DNA of 64,000 nucleotides, from assembly GCA_958295935.1 (NCBI GenBank), contig OY282385.1, positions 992,001 through 1,056,000 on the forward strand. Direction: 5' to 3'. Positions 61,855 through 64,000 of the stretch are shown here, piece after piece; position 1 is the stretch's first letter; every line of letters starts with the position of its first letter. The position numbers were made by a program, and so were the translations under genes. This DNA is from an uncultured Dehalococcoidia bacterium. Lineage in GTDB: Bacteria; Chloroflexota; Dehalococcoidia; Lucifugimonadales; Lucifugimonadaceae. The notes beneath the pieces were generated by a model that made no database searches, was not told where the DNA came from, and saw only the letters and a program-made list of their open reading frames with translations.

Positions 61855-64000
61855 TCACGCCAAGGCGTCTGCAAGTACGTCCGGCAGGTAGCGGGCAGTA
61901 CGAGAAGCCCCGTCCGCTATCTGCTGCCCGCAGGACACCCCGGTCACCACGATCTCCGTCTCCGGCGCTGCATTGCGCACAAATGGAAACAACCGATCCT
62001 CACCGACTCGCATAGAAACGTCGTAATGCTCCTTCTCGAATCCGAACGAGCCGGCCATCCCGCAGCAACCCGCGTCGATCAGCCGAGCCGAATAGTTCGG
62101 CGGAAGGTTGAGAGCCTTCACAGCCGCACCCGGCCCCGACAACGCCTTCTCGTGGCAATGAACGTGGACCGCAGCATCCGCAGCGCGGCCAGACCATTCG
62201 ATCTGCTGACCACCGTCCCCCGAGGTCTCGACCAGCAGCTCCTGAATCAGCACGGAAGCGGCCGCCACGGCCCGCGCCTTGACGTCGTCAGGAAACAGGT
62301 CCGGGTACTCATCTCTGAGGGTCAACAGGCAACTCGCCTCAAGCCCCACCACGCGGGCGCCCTCCCGTACTCGCGGATACAGGACGTCGATGTTATGCCG
62401 GGCGTTGCGGGCAGCTTTGTCCAGCATCCCCTTGGAAATCATCGGCCGGCCGCAGCATTTGCGCGGCGCAATCTCCACCTCGTACCCCAACGCCTCCAGC
62501 AGCCGCGTCGCGCCCATCCCCGCCTCGGGGTGATTGAAATTCGTAAAAGTATCGTGGAAGAAGACGACCCGACCCCGCGCCCCGGTGGTGTTAGGCGCCC
62601 GTGAACGAAACCGCGACTCGAAGGTACTGCCCGACAGCTCCGGAAAGCGCCGCCGCCGGTCGATCCCCAAAAACGACTCGCCAAGACGCCGACCCACCGA
62701 TGACCCGCTCGCAGCGTTGATCAGCCCGGACAACGGGCTCGCAACCGCGTTCAGCCGGTGAACCCCGGCCACGAAGCGGGAGCGGAGAGGCAAGCGCCGG
62801 CCGCGATAGTACGCATTCAGAAACTCGTACTTGATCTTGGCCATGTCCACGCTCGAAGGACACTCCGACTTGCAGGACTTGCACTCCAGGCACAGGTCCA
62901 GAACCTCCATCATGCGCTCCGACCCAAGCTGATCCGGGGGCAGAGCGCCGGAAAGAGCCGCGCTCAGCGCGTTCGCCCTGCCCCGCGTCGAGTGCTCCTC
63001 CTCACGCGTCGCCATATAGGACGGGCACATAGCCCCCGCATTCACCTTGCGGCAAGCGCCCACGCCGTTGCACCGCTCCACCGCGCCGGCAAATCCACCG
63101 TCCGCAGACCAATCCAGACGCGTCGAAAACGCAGCCGTGCGGTAACCCTCTCCGTAACGCAGGTTGCTCGTCATCCGAGGCGCATCCACTATCTTGCCCG
63201 GATTCATAATCCCCGCAGGGTCGAACGTAGACTTGATCTCCCGAAACGCACGGTACAGCTCCGGCCCGAACATCTTCTCGTTCCACTCCGAACGCACTAT
63301 CCCGTCCCCGTGCTCTGCCGACATCGCCCCGCCGAACTCTAGGACCAGGCTGGAAACCTCCTCCGATATAGCGCGCATCTTCTCCACACCGTCCCGACGC
63401 TTGAGATTCACCACCGGCCGTATGTGCAGACAACCCACGCTCGCGTGCCCGTAGTAGCCAGCCTCAGTACCGTGGCGACGGATGATCTCATCGAAACGGC
63501 GCACGTACTCAGGAAGCCTCTCCGGAGACACCGCCGTATCCTCCACGAAAGGCAGCGGCTTCGCATCGCCCGGCGCGTTCATCAAGAGACCAAGCCCAGC
63601 CTCCCGCATACTCCACACCTGACGCTGCTCCGCCGCCTCCAGCAGGTTGGTGACCGCAAATCCCAGACCCTCCCGGCGCATTCGCACGTTCAGACGCTCC
63701 AGCCTGGAACTCACCTCCCGCCTGCTATCGCCTGAGAACTCCACGACCAGCACGTCCGTGGGGTCGCCCTGGAGAAACCCGATGTTTCGCGAAAACCCCC
63801 GCGACTGCCGGGCCTGCCGAATGATCATCTCGCCAATGTGCTCCACCGCGTCCGGGCCTTCTTCCAGCGCCGCAACGGTGGCTTCCATCGCCTCCCCAAT
63901 GCCGGCAAAGTGAAGAACCGCCAGCCCCTTCACCTTCGGCAAAGGCATAAGGTTCAATTTGGCCGACGTGACCGCCAACAGCGTCCCCTCCGAACCGGTA
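61855..64000 (-). CDS. FAD-linked oxidase fused to Fe-S/CCG domains, 3' part (cut by window edge)
   Basis: At least 714 residues of a GlcD-GlpC-type fusion. The visible sequence starts inside the FAD_binding_4 domain (TGSEGTLLAVTSAKLNLMPL). The FAD-linked oxidase C-terminal domain follows (GYYGHASVGCLHIRP, FGGAMSAEHGDGIVRS, FDPAGIMNPGKIVD). The Fe-S part has CNGVGACRKVNAGAMCPSY and CLECKSCKSECPSSVDM, and two CCG segments (RKCCGRPM and DAGCCGMAGSFGFEKEHY) bind further clusters. Such proteins oxidise D-lactate, glycolate or D-2-hydroxyglutarate and pass electrons to quinone. The 5' end lies beyond the right edge. Confidence 0.93.
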   Translation of the reverse strand, partial: TGSEGTLLAVTSAKLNLMPLPKVKGLAVLHFAGIGEAMEATVAALEEGPDAVEHIGEMIIRQARQSRGFSRNIGFLQGDPTDVLVVEFSGDSRREVSSRLERLNVRMRREGLGFAVTNLLEAAEQRQVWSMREAGLGLLMNAPGDAKPLPFVEDTAVSPERLPEYVRRFDEIIRRHGTEAGYYGHASVGCLHIRPVVNLKRRDGVEKMRAISEEVSSLVLEFGGAMSAEHGDGIVRSEWNEKMFGPELYRAFREIKSTFDPAGIMNPGKIVDAPRMTSNLRYGEGYRTAAFSTRLDWSADGGFAGAVERCNGVGACRKVNAGAMCPSYMATREEEHSTRGRANALSAALSGALPPDQLGSERMMEVLDLCLECKSCKSECPSSVDMAKIKYEFLNAYYRGRRLPLRSRFVAGVHRLNAVASPLSGLINAASGSSVGRRLGESFLGIDRRRRFPELSGSTFESRFRSRAPNTTGARGRVVFFHDTFTNFNHPEAGMGATRLLEALGYEVEIAPRKCCGRPMISKGMLDKAARNARHNIDVLYPRVREGARVVGLEASCLLTLRDEYPDLFPDDVKARAVAAASVLIQELLVETSGDGGQQIEWSGRAADAAVHVHCHEKALSGPGAAVKALNLPPNYSARLIDAGCCGMAGSFGFEKEHYDVSMRVGEDRLFPFVRNAAPETEIVVTGVSCGQQIADGASRTARYLPDVLADALA

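Overview
The window is about 60% GC and encodes bacterial housekeeping genes interleaved with restriction-modification and other accessory DNA. The gene content suggests a free-living, probably aquatic member of the Chloroflexota (Dehalococcoidia/SAR202-like). It includes several flavin/F420-type luciferase-like oxidoreductases, a B12-dependent ribonucleotide reductase, an inositol-phospholipid cluster (Ino1, a PimA-like glycosyltransferase, a CDP-alcohol phosphatidyltransferase), a mannosylglycerate-hydrolase-like enzyme, a DUF951 protein, and Thr/Pro-rich lipoprotein linkers. That placement is an inference from gene content; no rRNA is present to confirm it.

Layout. 1-8.6 kb: MutS2 (cut by the left edge), an alpha/beta hydrolase, a MIG/COG2231-type DNA glycosylase, PyrF-DUF951, a bifunctional nuclease, a uronate-dehydrogenase-like SDR, a Vsr nuclease, an SsuD-like monooxygenase and a sugar transferase. 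8.7-15.5 kb: a defence-type island with a nuclease/N6-methylase/specificity protein lacking a helicase, an AT-rich XRE-like/ImmA-IrrE pair, and an adenine/cytosine-N4 methylase fused to an Mrr-like nuclease domain. 15.6-19.65 kb: NrdJ followed by two duplicated, truncated copies of its 5' end and a tRNA-Pro. 19.85-32.3 kb: prfB with its programmed +1 frameshift, a peptide ABC transporter without ATPases, gamma-glutamyltransferase, the inositol lipid cluster, a secreted metallopeptidase and a dienelactone hydrolase. 32.4-36.5 kb: a DUF4143 ATPase preceded by three Fur-box-like palindromes, an F420-type LLM oxidoreductase, an SMP-30 protein and a wrecked vapBC locus.

36.7-38.7 kb holds the most unusual locus: a Cys-rich protein with an HNH-like signature and a glycine-rich hydrophobic tail, lying next to five exact-period 101-bp AT-rich tandem repeats. 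39-41.3 kb: a phosphotriesterase-like hydrolase, a class IV aminotransferase and tRNA-Gly. 41.5-44.5 kb: a Dam-family methylase plus EcoRI-family endonuclease module bracketed by duplicated flanks. 44.8-52.8 kb: catabolic redox enzymes (SDR, DadA-like, ketopantoate reductase, ADH), a methyltransferase, a lipoprotein and CinA. 53.1-54.3 kb: tandem SOS-type boxes ahead of two genes, the first with no recognised family and the second a Cys-rich helix-turn-helix protein. 54.4-58.7 kb: PhoU/PstB, a GH63-type hydrolase and RlmN. 58.9-60.6 kb: an overlapping C5-methylase/endonuclease pair. 60.9-64 kb: a transaldolase-family enzyme and an FAD/Fe-S oxidoreductase cut by the right edge.

Four DNA methylases from different classes, at least three candidate restriction nucleases and a Vsr protein occur in 64 kb, so defence against foreign DNA is the dominant accessory theme.
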